Of a DNA stretch of 64,000 bases, positions 1 through 15,959 are shown piece by piece (within the stretch, counting starts at the first letter, position 1; each line of letters begins with the position of its first letter). Source of the stretch: Salvia splendens (taxonomy: Eukaryota > Streptophyta > Magnoliopsida > Lamiales > Lamiaceae); contig NC_056042.1 in NCBI RefSeq assembly GCF_004379255.2, positions 29,305,928 to 29,369,927 on the forward strand, in the 5' to 3' direction. Under the pieces are notes generated by a model, which saw only the letters and a list, made by a program, of their open reading frames with translations, made no database searches and was not told where the DNA came from. The translations under genes were made by a program, and so were the position numbers.

Positions 1-815
1 GTTTTAGTTCTTTTTGTGGAAACCTATTTGTATACAGGTTGCAAAGTTAGCTTTTAGGAGTACCATTAACCATTATATACTCCATTCTATACACTTTAGA
101 ACAAATTGTATCATCATGAGTAGCTTCGGTGCTTTCATTCTTATAAAATCTCATGTTACAATCTTGTATTCTCTATTTAAGGATTCTTGTCGGGACTAGG
201 GAATGTTTCGAACTGGTCCCGGTTATTATGTTTCTAATTTCACCGAGTTCTGATTTAGATGAACTCCATTACAGGGGAGAAAATGAAATTGCTATGCGAA
301 TTGGGTATTGGCATTGCCTTTGGCTCTATTTCCTTTGATATATCTGTTTGGTTTCTTTTACACAACATTAAAGGATGGACTCATTCTGAACTTCTATTGT
401 TTGTAGGTATAAAAGTTTAGGGTCTAGGGCTCTATTTTCAATCTTACATTAATGATAGGATAATGGTATCATGTCACGTGCCTTGCTTTTATCTTCACAT
501 TAGGAGCTCTTCCAAATTGTTAATCAAATTAAAAGTGCTATGTCTTATCATGTTAAGAGTTAATGTTGCTGTTTTCATAAAAACATTACTGTGCTTTTTC
601 TGCTTTGATGATTCATGAATGATTGGTTTATCTTTCAAAGCACATTAATATGGATGCACCTTCAATTATGTTTGCCAATACCACTATAATGAGAATTTGC
701 ATGTTACTTTTGTCTTCTGGAGGCAAGCTTACATCTTGGATATCTGTTCTGGCCTTAGCATATCTGAAATAATAATGGATTAAAAGACATGATTTCACTT
801 GTGTGCCTTCTGTAG
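1..815 (+). other. intron of UPF3 (partial)
   Basis: No exon with recognisable coding sequence was found here. The stretch ends in a polypyrimidine tract and an AG acceptor at 814-815, immediately before the first UPF3 exon in the window. It is read as the 3' part of a long intron; upstream UPF3 exons would lie outside the window. Confidence 0.6.
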
Positions 816-1900
816 GTTTCTGGCGGTTCTTTAATGCGACAGAACACAGCCTCTCCTGACAAAGCTGCTGCCCTGAAACATAATCAGCAGCGTGAAGCTA
901 GTGGAAAGATAATCAGGAGCATTCTTCTTAGCAGGGATACTCGTCAAAATCAAACATCTTTGGGACCACAATCAGAACTGCCTATCCAGTCTTCTAATCA
1001 AGAAAGTGCTAAGAAACCTCCTCGACCCCCGAGTCTGCAATCACTTCAGAAGGATACGAATGGGGCTCCTGAGGACAAGTTAGGCTCCAATGATTTGCAT
1101 GTTGTACCCACCGAGAAGCAGGAGAGACGGGGAAGGAACAAGGATAGACCTGATCGTGGTGTTTGGACTCCACTTCGACGTGCGGATGGATTACATTCAA
1201 GTGATGAATCATTATCCTTGTCTGCTTCGCAAACATCTGAAACAGGGGATCCTGCAGAAGGTGTATAATATGTGATACTATTTAATTGGATAGTTTTTTC
1301 ATTTATTCAAGTGATTATTTAACATCAAACCGCTAATAAGATTTGCTTTCGGTGGTTTACTATGCACTATCCTGTCTAAAGTGATAATGATGTGTGTTCT
1401 GCTCAAGGTGCTTAGGTCTCAATTTTATCTAATATCAGGTTTATGTGATTGTTTATGCCTTTCAGGAACTCATGTAGAATCAAAACAAGATATGCTGGTC
1501 ACACGTGGTGGTGAATTCAGACCCCTAGGAGGTGGCCGTGGTAGGCATTTCTCATCTGACAATGGTGAGTTTTACGTTTAAAGTTTGGGGAAGAAGTGTA
1601 TATATAATTCTTACATTTGTAAGTTTCACGCTGATAGTTTAGGAATTACTGTAGGGCCTTATACGCATGGGATTCGACGTGGGTCAGCTTATGACGTGAA
1701 GGAAGCAGATGGCTCTTCCGTTGTAGAGGGGAAATCCCCAAAAAGGGGAGGTTCTTCTGGCTATGGTTCTAATGAGGTTTGTAGATTGCTATACTTGAAC
1801 AACTTTTAGTCTCATCATTCAGTTGTATTGCATGCTTATATATATTTCCATAAAATTACAGAAACAAGTGTGGGTCCAAAAGTCCAGGTCAGCTACATAG
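816..1900 (+). CDS. UPF3: Regulator of nonsense transcripts UPF3, C-terminal exons (5' partial)
   Basis: UPF3 is a component of nonsense-mediated mRNA decay that links UPF2 and the exon-junction complex to UPF1. Four coding exons are visible: 816-1260, 1466-1564, 1655-1776 and 1862-1900 (TAG at 1898-1900), all with GT-AG borders and consistent phase. The protein is basic and low in complexity. It contains RPDRGVWTPLRRADG and the short ending KQVWVQKSRSAT, both recognised as the plant UPF3 C-terminus. The conserved N-terminal RNP-like UPF2-binding domain lies upstream of the window. The identification rests on these tail motifs and not on the catalytic or binding core, so a search with the full gene would settle it. 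The final coding exon is only 39 nt. It is outside the tandem duplication. Confidence 0.72.
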
Positions 1901-4897
1901 TTTGGTTGCATACGGTGAGCTTCATTTTTAATAACTGCATTTCCCTTTGATTTTGGTTCTCGTCTCTTTTTTGTCAAAAACAAGACACTACTGACTCCAG
2001 ATTACATAATAGTAAGTAATACCGGTTAATCTTAAATTCTAGCTAGTGTTGGGACGGGTTTTGTCTAGTTTCATGCAGAGAATCACCATCCAGTGTATAC
2101 TTTTTTTTATCACAACTAATAGTTTCTGGTAGGTAATTGTGTATCAAGAATTAGCATTCTTGATCTCTGTGTCCATGAAACTAGATATGAATATGATGAT
2201 TGCAGCCATATGGTATGCTGTATTATTTATGCACAATATTTTCCCAAATATGTTTTTTTGCGTAACTATCAAATATTGCAATTGCAACATCACCTTTCAA
2301 ATTTTGTCTGGCTTGTACTGGGAAAATGACATTACAACTATATGTTCTTCTGGGGCCTAGCACTGAATCTTTGGTGACTGCAGTAGTTAAAAATTTGCAA
2401 TTTTTGCAGTGAAATGCTTTTGTGAATTGCCATTTTGAAGCATAAATCAGGATGCCCGAGAGAATATCCTGCAAATGCAGGGTATGTGGAGAGACAGATG
2501 TGTTTTGCTTGGAAGACCATAGAGGCCTTCAGTTTTGCCTGAATGCTGCAGATGGTATTTACTGCTTGGTTGATTAAGAAATTATGATCCTAAGTTGAAG
2601 ATGGTCAGGGAAAAGAGCAAGAAGTTGAGAAAGTGAATATGTCAAGCATATAACACCACCATATTGATCGGTGTCCCTTTGGTAGGTTTATACTAATTGA
2701 CAAGGCTATGCATCTCCAGTTCTTGCCGTTGATTTACTGGCTATCAGGGATGATGATGACTTTCATTCGCTGAACTGTAAATACAAATCTGAAGTGGGTG
2801 TACTGCTACTGCTATATAGTATGTGGTTTTGTTCAGCGGTCTTCTATCCGGTTTCAGTAAATTTACGATTGTAGACCCTGGTTAGTACCGGGATTTACTA
2901 CTGTATCCAGCTTTGTTTAAACCCAGTTGTAAGTGGTTTTAGTTGTATGACACCCAACTATAAACTTTGTATGTTGAGGAAAAGGGAATTAGGAATGACT
3001 GCCAGTGCTGGACAGTGCTTTGACCTCATTGCTTCTTGGTTTGAATGGGAAATAGAATGAGCTTTTTCCTTTTTGGGGTCAATATCAGCAATGCAGTTCA
3101 TCCAACGATAAACCTAATCCCGAATTATAGAGCTATGACACAACATACTTGAATGAGTTTGTCGGTTTTGATTAGAAATAGAATGAGATTTTCATGGCAT
3201 CCCTCTTATTTTTGAATCTCATAAATCAATATTTGATGGGCTTAAATAGCTTTAGAATGAGAGATCGTGCTGGAATCTTATGAAGTGACATGGAAGTATA
3301 ATCCTATATTATGAATATATGTTTATACAGACTGCTTCTATACGATGCACTATGAATTATTTAGAGAAATATGCAACACTTTGTACAAAATTTTACTCAA
3401 TAAAGTTTATTCCTTATAAAATAAAAGTATTGTTTAGACGTGAATGTTATCAAAACATGTCTCATTTCCAAAAAAAAAAATTTACTGTTAACGATCGTAT
3501 ACCTAAATGTTTGAACTAAAAATTAACAAAAAAAAATCAGAATTTGAATTTGATTAGTTATGTGGTTAGGCGTAGCTGTTGATTTTAAATCTAAACTATT
3601 TGAACATTAACATGTACTGTAGTTGAAAGGACGCAGTTTGATGGTTCGAAATTATAGGTTCCGAGAATAAAAAATTGCTAGACTGTATGAATGATCAAAC
3701 CAATATTAGCTACACGCCTACATTCATCAATAGAAAATAGATAGTATCAATTTTTATTAGGATAAAAACTACACCGCTATCCACACCTACTAACAAGATT
3801 GATGACATTTATGTTACTACTAAATTATCCAAGGTATATAATAGTTTGAGTACGCTTATTAGTTACTAGTACTAATTAAGATTATATAATTACACTTTGT
3901 GGAAGATTTCCGAACTTAAATGTTTTATATACGTAACATTTTCTTTGTCTTACTTAAATGAATCGCGTTTCCCTTTTTAATACCCTCACTTAAACAGTTA
4001 AACTAATACTCTCTGCGAAAAAAAGTATGATTGTATGAATTATTTTAGTTTCAATCCCACCCTCCACTAACACTACCTGCATTATCCTCTCTTATTTATC
4101 TTATTTTACTAATTTTGTATTAAAATTCATGTCCAACCCAAAGTTTAATTTAGGAAATGTAGGGAGTGTTATATTTTCTAAATCAGAACCATCACATTTT
4201 CTATTTTATTATTTCTCCTACTTTATTTTCTCTTAATTTTATTCACAAAATAATAGTAGTAGTATTATAGTAGTAAAATTTTGTGCCGGGAGAAAATCCG
4301 TCGCTTTAAGCGGGGGTGGAGGGATTATGTACTTATCTTCAATGAAATGGCGAGAATATTGAATCAGTATGCACTATGAACCAAAAAAATCAATCAGTTT
4401 TATGAATTTTCATGTTCCCTTCATCTTTTATGATATCATATTTTGGATTGGAAAATTTTCATTTAAATCATAATTTTTCGTTGATTTGTAGCCTATCCCA
4501 TAACTTATAAAGTAGGCTATTAAATCAACATTTTTGTACATTTCACTATTTTCTTATACAATTAAATGTTGGCAAAATTTATTGTGACTTTTATACTTTT
4601 CATAATTATATCTTCTTCAATTACATAATAACATCTAAAATGGACCATCATAATATTTTTATAAGTTATGGGATCGACCAGAAATCAAGCAAAATTTGTA
4701 ATTTGATGTATTTTGGATTTATAACTTTCAATTTGTTTTTGCGCATTTCTTTTTAGCTTGTAATGTAAGAAAGTAATGTTTGTTAGTAACTTTTTTTTAT
4801 CAAAAAGATAAATGACGTGTTTTAATTAATTTATAAACTTGTAATGTGTCATTGAATGAGATTATGATTCAAGACTTTTATTGCATTGTGTTTAATT
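1901..4897. other. UPF3 3' region and AT-rich intergenic sequence
   Basis: No convincing ORF is present. Roughly 1901-3050 has transcribed-like composition and is a plausible long UPF3 3' UTR, possibly with its own introns. From about 3100 on the sequence is very AT-rich. A degenerate Stowaway-like stretch with a CTCTCTGCG-type end lies near 4009, but its terminal repeats and right border are too poor to annotate. Confidence 0.4.
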
Positions 4898-5132
4898 CAA
4901 TGGCGGATCCAGGAATAAAATGCCGTGGGGTCGAAAGAAATAATAAAATATACTAATATATATACTTATAAAGATACATTATAAATGAAATATCTCTATT
5001 TTATATGTACTTCTACGATATTATGAAACTGTCAAAATTAGTTGCGAAAATATCTTCTAGTTGCTGTTGTTTTTGTTCGCCATTAGCATTAGAAGAGTTG
5101 ATGGAAACTCGAGATTTTTTAAAAAATGAATA

Positions 5133-5386
5133 CTCTATCCGTCCCATAATATGAGTCACATTTGATGTAGACATGAGTTTTAAGAAATGTAAAGAATAGT
5201 GGGTAGGAAAAGTGAGTGGAACATGAGGCCCGCTTTTTTATATTGATTTTTTATAATAAAATGTGAGTGAAGTGAGTTAGTGGAATGTGAGACCTATTTA
5301 CCATTTATGACAAAAGTGAAATGTGACTCTTATTGTATGACAGACCGAAATGACAAAATATGACTTTTACTGTGGGACGAATGGAG
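5133..5386. mobile_element. Stowaway (Tc1/mariner) MITE
   Basis: Ends CTCTATCCGTCCCATAA and, on the other side, TGTGGGACGAATGGAG form imperfect terminal inverted repeats of the plant Stowaway CTCCNTCCGTCCC type. They are flanked by TA at 5131-5132 and 5387-5388. About 254 bp, noncoding. Confidence 0.75.
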
Positions 5387-5449
5387 TATCTATTAATCTA
5401 AAATAGAAGGTAACTAAAATCAATAACTAAAAGTAAAAGATAGATATTA

Positions 5450-5670
5450 CTCCATCCGTCCCATAAAAATAAATACATTTTCATTTTGGAATGTCACATA
5501 AAATTATCTCCTTTTATAGTATTTCGTAACTTCCTTTTCTAGTAGATGAGCCACATTCTCCACTAACAATACTATAATTACTTTTTCTTTCCATTTATCT
5601 CTTATTTTAACAATTGTACATTAATTTCCATTTCATTCTAAATATTCATATTTTTATCGGACGGAAGGAA
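5450..5670. mobile_element. Stowaway MITE
   Basis: Left end CTCCATCCGTCCCATAA and right end CGGACGGAAGGAA, flanked by TA (5448-5449, 5671-5672). 221 bp, noncoding. It lies 63 bp from the preceding MITE, inside the same larger candidate element. Confidence 0.72.
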
Positions 5671-6450
5671 TATCTATTAAAATTAGGTTAAAATTTATCG
5701 GTTACTACGATAATAAAATAAATTAATTAATAAAACATGACTACAAGATGTTCAATAAACTATACTCCTATAATATAATGCACCGAATCTTTTTTTGCAC
5801 AGCCTATGCTCTACGCCTCAAACCCTTAATTTGAATTAAAATTAATTTAGATTACGAGCAATCTTAGTTGTAATTTGTAAAGAAAGTATTAACCATTATA
5901 ATAGAGATAAATTATTTATGAAGAAAGTATTCCCTGCATGTTTTAATTAAAATAAATGAAAAGGCCCAAACCTAAACCCACGCATAAAAGATTTAGCAGT
6001 ATAAGAAATAACAATGAAGGTGCAAAAGCTGCGCGCAGCTTGAAGATGAATCATGGGGCAGAGTTCCGAACGCCGTAGGGTCGGGGGCCGTTGGGAGGAG
6101 TATTCCGGCAGTTCACCAGGGATGGCGGTGGGGTCGGCCGACCCCACTCGACCCCACCTCCATCCGCCGCTGGTGTTTATTGTTTATATACTAGACCTAC
6201 ACACAAATATTCAACTAATGGTGTAACGGGGTAAGTTCAATTGATTTACAAACTGATATAGCTTCGCGGAATCATTTATCAGTCTATTTTTAATTATTTT
6301 TTTTATGAGTGTGAGAAAGTGAAATGAAAGTGGAGCCAAAATTTGCATTGATTAGAAATGAGAGCATCTTGTAAAGTGGAGCACCACAAATGTATATAGC
6401 GCTTACGTTGAAGCAAGCTTCACCTCTTCATTCCCACCTTCATCTCATCC

Positions 6451-9400
6451 ATGGCGTTGGCTACTGCTACTGCTACCGCTACCTTGCCTCTAAGGCCTTC
6501 TTCTTTCACCTCCAATTCCAATTCCAAATGCAGCACAACTAGGATCAGAATTTCAGCGCAAATTTCAACCAATGGCTCCCCACCTCTCGCCAAAACCTTC
6601 TCAGGTTCCCTCCCTCGCTCTATCTCTCTGATAAACCAATACAAATTAGTTGATTTATGTTTTCTAGTTTAGGTGAATCGTGTAAGTAACGTTTTAGCTT
6701 TACATTGAATGATTTAACCTTCATAATAGATATCTGGAAATATGATTTTGATTACTGATAAATATCCTGAAAATCTCATCATGAAATGTATTTGGAATTA
6801 CTTGGACATGTATGAGAATAGAAATTTGAACGCTGAGGTACCTTGATAAGCTAGATTCCTGCAGCTCTCACAAATTGTAGGCCTGCCGATTCTTATCTTG
6901 AATTACCTTCACAAATTCACTTTTTAAGAGGAAAAACATCTTAGGATATTGATACATGACATTTGACCTATGAGGGATGGGTTGCAATTGCTAAGCAATA
7001 AAGAGCTAGAATCAGTTCAGGTTTCTTTAATCATAGAATATGAGATGATATTCTGTCTAAATTCTTGTTGAGTTATGGTCATCAAGGACCTATGATTGTC
7101 TATCATGGTTATATCTGGAGTTCCTTGGGATCCTGCTCACCCATAAGTTTGACCAGTTACTGTATCTACAAAGGTAGGTAGAACCTCGTAAACATAGTAT
7201 TTATTGTAGTTGTCCTCCATTGGAAAAGTGTTACCAGCTAAGGTAGTCTTTCGTATGATTCTGTCCAAGATAAATTAGACAGGTCCTAAGTCCATGGAGA
7301 CATTTTAATATTTCTGCAGATTGAATCGCAGGGAAGCCAGAGGCAGATGTCATAGTTATAGGAAGTGGTATTGGCGGACTGTGTTGTGGTGCACTCTTAG
7401 CTAGATACGATCAAGATGTTTTGGTATTGGAAAGCCACGATTTACCTGGGGGTGCTGCTCATTCATTTACAATCAAAGATTACAAGTTTGATTCTGGTCC
7501 TTCTCTATTCTCCGGTTTTCAGTCAAGAGGTCCTCAGGCAAACCCTCTAGCTCAGGTATGTTGAATTTTTTTCTCATTATTTTTTTTGTGTGAGTAATAA
7601 ATAGTAGGCCCCATAATTAACAAATATATACTGGCAGTATCTAGAATGGTTAAATGTTGTGTTTGCCATGAGGTCAGGTGTCTCATAGATTTGGTTATGC
7701 TTGTAAAGTTACACTCATATTATTGGATAATTTGAAGGTCCTCGATGCATTGGGTGAATCACCTCCCTGTGCAACCTATGACTCGTGGAAGGTAATCATA
7801 CCCGAAGGTGAATTCCTGTCTCGCATTGGCCCAACTGAATTTTTCAAGGTAAACATTTTTTGCCATTTTTCGAGGCATTAGTTATCTCCCTTTCCTAATT
7901 TTACTTTTTACTATCAAGAACCCTAAAAACTACTCCATCAATATTGGGATAGAGATGAGAGAAAAGCTTGTTAAGACTTCCACAATCTCTGGAAGATACC
8001 ATCACGATGAAATATTGATATAAGAGATATTCTGTTTGTTTTTTGAGATAATATAAAAGCAATGATACCTTTCAGATATTTTTGCATGGCATTTATAACT
8101 TCAGAACTATCCTGAGGTTACAGGAATCAAGGTTATAATGAAAACAAATGACAAAGATGATAAAGAAAATGAGCCACACTAGAGAAAGTGAACTGTATAA
8201 CCACATCTTGTCTTTAATCTTTATAATGATTACAAAATGATGTTCCCATGACCAGATCGTCAAAGTTCTGATTACAGAAATATATATGTTCACTCTTGTA
8301 TTATTTTTCAGGATCTACAAACGTATGGTGGTCCAAATGCTGTACAAGAATGGAGAAAACTTCTTGTGAGTACAAGTTTTTCCCATTAATCTTTAATAAA
8401 ATTTGGAAATTCAAAAGATGCTTACAGTTATGTTATACTCCTAAGTTGCCTGTGGTCCCTATATATAAACTCTATACTCTTTGTAGGATACAATACTACC
8501 ATTATCAGCAGCTGCCATGGCGCTTCCTCCATTATCCATTCGAGGTGACTTGGGTGTTCTTTCAACTGCTGGTGCTAGATATGCCCCCTCTCTCTTCAAG
8601 TCTTTTCTTCAAATGGGACCTCAGGGAGCCCTAGGGGCTACAAAGCTTGTCAGGCCATTTGTGGAGATACTTGACTCGTTGGAGCTAAAAGATCCCTTTG
8701 TACGAAACTGGGTGGATCTTCTTTCCTTTTTGCTAGCAGGAGTGAAATCTGACGGTGTACTATCTGCAGAGATGGTAACTTTCGTTTTTTGTTTTTTTGT
8801 GCATTCTTAAAAGACAAGTTCTGTGCTCTTCCTTAATCTGCTCTATGTTTAGTTGAGTGGTTTTTCTGCATAACTTATTATATTGATTTTGAATAGTATG
8901 TAGTTTACTGATTCAAAATTTGGCACCGTGATCTCTGATGCTGTTTAGGGCTGGATTTTCTGGAACATACTCTGACTACTCCCTTTATGTTCTCAGAATA
9001 ATATTTTCTTGAAACATCTCTTATATAGTTACGTATGATGCTAGAGTAATCTTGAATATTCATTTCTTCTAGTGTGCAATTTTCTCTTTCATGTCGTTAG
9101 CGTAGAATTACTGTGTTTTGTCGTACGTTTTCAGAGAGGAGTATTTGCAAATTATCTTCTAGCATCTCTAACATTTCATGAGAAAACTTTAGTGTTTGTT
9201 TACAACTTAAGTTCAGCTAACTATCACTAGACAATGAAGTATGGGTTAGTTGACAAGACACTTCTTCAAATTGGCATAGCATTTCTGATCATACGGACTC
9301 CCCTTGTGCTGCCCTTTTTGTAGATATACATGTTTGCAGAATGGTACAAACCTGGCAGCTGCTTAGAGTATCCTTTAGGAGGCAGTGGGGCTATTATTGA

Positions 9401-10529
9401 TGCTCTCGTACGAGGTCTAAAGAAATTTAATGGCCGCCTGTCTCTTAGAAGTCATGTGGAGAGTATTGTCGTTGAAGATGGCCGAGCAATAGGAGTGAAG
9501 CTAAGAGGGGGACAAGTGAGTAAAAGTCAGAAAAACAAAAGTGACTGTATATTTGATGAATAGATTCTCAAATGTGAACTCATGCATTGATTCAAAATGA
9601 TTTCACTTGTTTAGTTTGTTCGCGCTAGAAAGGCTGTTGTGAGCAATGCATCTATGTGGGACACGCTGAATCTGTTGCCGAAGGAAGTCCTTCCACAAGC
9701 TTACCAGGAGAGGATCAAAACGACCCCACAATGTGAATCATTTATGCATCTACATTTGGGCTTTGATGCAGAGGTGAGTTTTGCTTGATCTAGGTAAAAT
9801 GTTACAGAACTTGCTTGTGAAAATGTGATAAACCATCTCCCTTACTTTTCTGTACATTGTTTTGGTTGTATACAATTGCGATGGTTGATTAGGGAATCAG
9901 CGAAGACGTAGGGATCCATCACATAGTCGTGAATGAATGGGAAAGAGGAGTTGATGCCGATCAGAATGTTGTTCTTATCTCGATACCTAGTATGCTAAGC
10001 CCCGATCTGGCACCCCCTGGGAAGCACTTATTGCATGCCTATACACCAGGAACTGAGCCTTTCGAGCTCTGGGAAGGTCTTGATCGCAAAAGTGACGAGT
10101 ACAAGCAACTAAAAGTTGAAAGAAGCGAGGTAATAATGCTTTATGAAGTGTTGAAACATCGATACCTTTAATGAAGTGATAAAATGGTTGATAAATATTG
10201 ATATGCAATAACAGGTAATGTGGAAAGCTGTGGAGCGAGCTCTAGGGCCAAATTTCGATCGTGGCAAGTGCGCGGTTAAGTTGGTGGGGACTCCATTAAC
10301 ACACCAGAGGTTTCTGAGGCGGAATAGAGGGACGTATGGTCCGGCTATAAAGGCCGGGAAGGCTTCATTTCCTGGCCACTCGACTCCCATCTCACAACTT
10401 TTATGCTGTGGGGATTCTACTTTTCCGGGCATTGGTGTGCCTGCAGTTGCCGCCAGTGGTGCCATTGTTGCAAACTCACTAGTTTCAGTGTCTCAACACT
10501 CCCAGTTACTTGATGCTGTAGGATTGTAA
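6451..10529 (+). CDS. CRTISO-like (prolycopene isomerase-like) FAD-dependent oxidoreductase, plastid
   Basis: A member of the plant and cyanobacterial carotenoid isomerase / phytoene desaturase-like flavoprotein family; the closest remembered relative is Arabidopsis At1g57770. Nine exons: 6451-6604, 7332-7555, 7738-7848, 8312-8365, 8487-8774, 9324-9515, 9615-9773, 9893-10129 and 10215-10529, all GT-AG and in phase, giving 577 aa. Residues 1 to about 50 are Ser/Thr-rich and basic with no acidic residues, as in a chloroplast transit peptide. The dinucleotide-binding motif GSGIGG is at residues 62-67, with the ribose-binding acid E85 ending the second beta strand. The C-terminus carries the family FAD motif CCGDSTFPGIGVPAVAASG. 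Exon 2 must use the AG at 7330-7331, because the AG 11 bp upstream would bring a stop codon into frame. The exact substrate is unknown; true CRTISO activity is not implied. It converges on the delta-COP gene. Confidence 0.88.
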
Positions 10530-10809
10530 CATTCTTATTGCTTAATTAAATTATGACCGCTATATTTATGTTTGGCTAAGATTACAAGTGAAACCAAATA
10601 AATTTAATGTTCTACAGTGACTGGAAAATTTGCATTACTTCCTGATTCGGTGCAGTCGTGGCATCAATATCAAACTTGACCTCAATCTGTTGGATACCGC
10701 CGTCAAGACGGAAGTTCTTTTAGATTTGTTGCCCCGAACACTCCCTTTCACCTTGAAGGACACTGATCTCAACACTAGTCTGACCGACTGCCACCGCGAC
10801 ATTCCAAAT

Positions 10810-10996
10810 GAATATGAATATGAATATGAATATGAAGATGAAGATGAAGATGAATATGAATATAAATATGAAGATGAAGATGAAGATGAAGATGAATATG
10901 AATATGAATATGAATATGAATATGAATATGAATATGAATATGAATATGAATATGAATATGAAGATGAAGATGAAGATGAAGATGAATATGAATATA
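10810..10996. repeat. hexanucleotide minisatellite (GAATAT/GAAGAT)n
   Basis: About 31 tandem 6-bp units alternate in blocks of GAATAT and GAAGAT, with one AAATAT variant. It lies in the gap between the 3' ends of the converging CRTISO-like and delta-COP genes. All reading frames are open because neither unit contains a stop in any frame, so the long ORFs here are artefacts of the repeat. Confidence 0.95.
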
Positions 10997-11255
10997 TGAT
11001 TATGACCAAACTTCACATCAGTAAAAACTGGGTTGTCTTCGCTGATACTGCAAGGTGCAAATTATGGACTATGCAGTGAAACTGCCATTGAAATTCCCTA
11101 ATCAAAAATCTGAGTCAAATTTCACAACGAATCAACAATTAAACCTCTCTTTACTTGTATGTAGTAAATACGCAAGGGATAAAATAAAAGAGACAAATTC
11201 TTCGGAAAAAACACAGAACCCAGCAGTGTGTTTGTAGAAACCAACAGTGCAACAA

Positions 11256-15959
<4,704 letters not shown>

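Larger units (their letters stand above)
4898..6172. mobile_element. candidate DNA transposon (MULE-like) with 9-bp TSD and nested Stowaway MITEs
   Basis: The left end reads CAATGGCGGATCCAGG and the right end, reverse-complemented, reads CAGCGGCGGATGGAGG. These are flanked by gtgtttaat (4888-4896) and gtgtttatt (6173-6181), an 8/9-matching 9-bp direct repeat as expected for Mutator-like elements. There is no transposase ORF. Two Stowaway MITEs sit inside. The right end carries the perfect 20-bp palindrome GTGGGGTCGGCCGACCCCAC at 6128-6147. The superfamily is inferred from TSD length only. Confidence 0.4.

Noticed and set aside
10630..11079. Long ORFs on both strands (for example an acidic Tyr/Glu/Asp repeat protein)
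   Set aside because: They are produced by the GAATAT/GAAGAT hexamer array, which has no stop in any frame. No gene structure or family similarity supports them.
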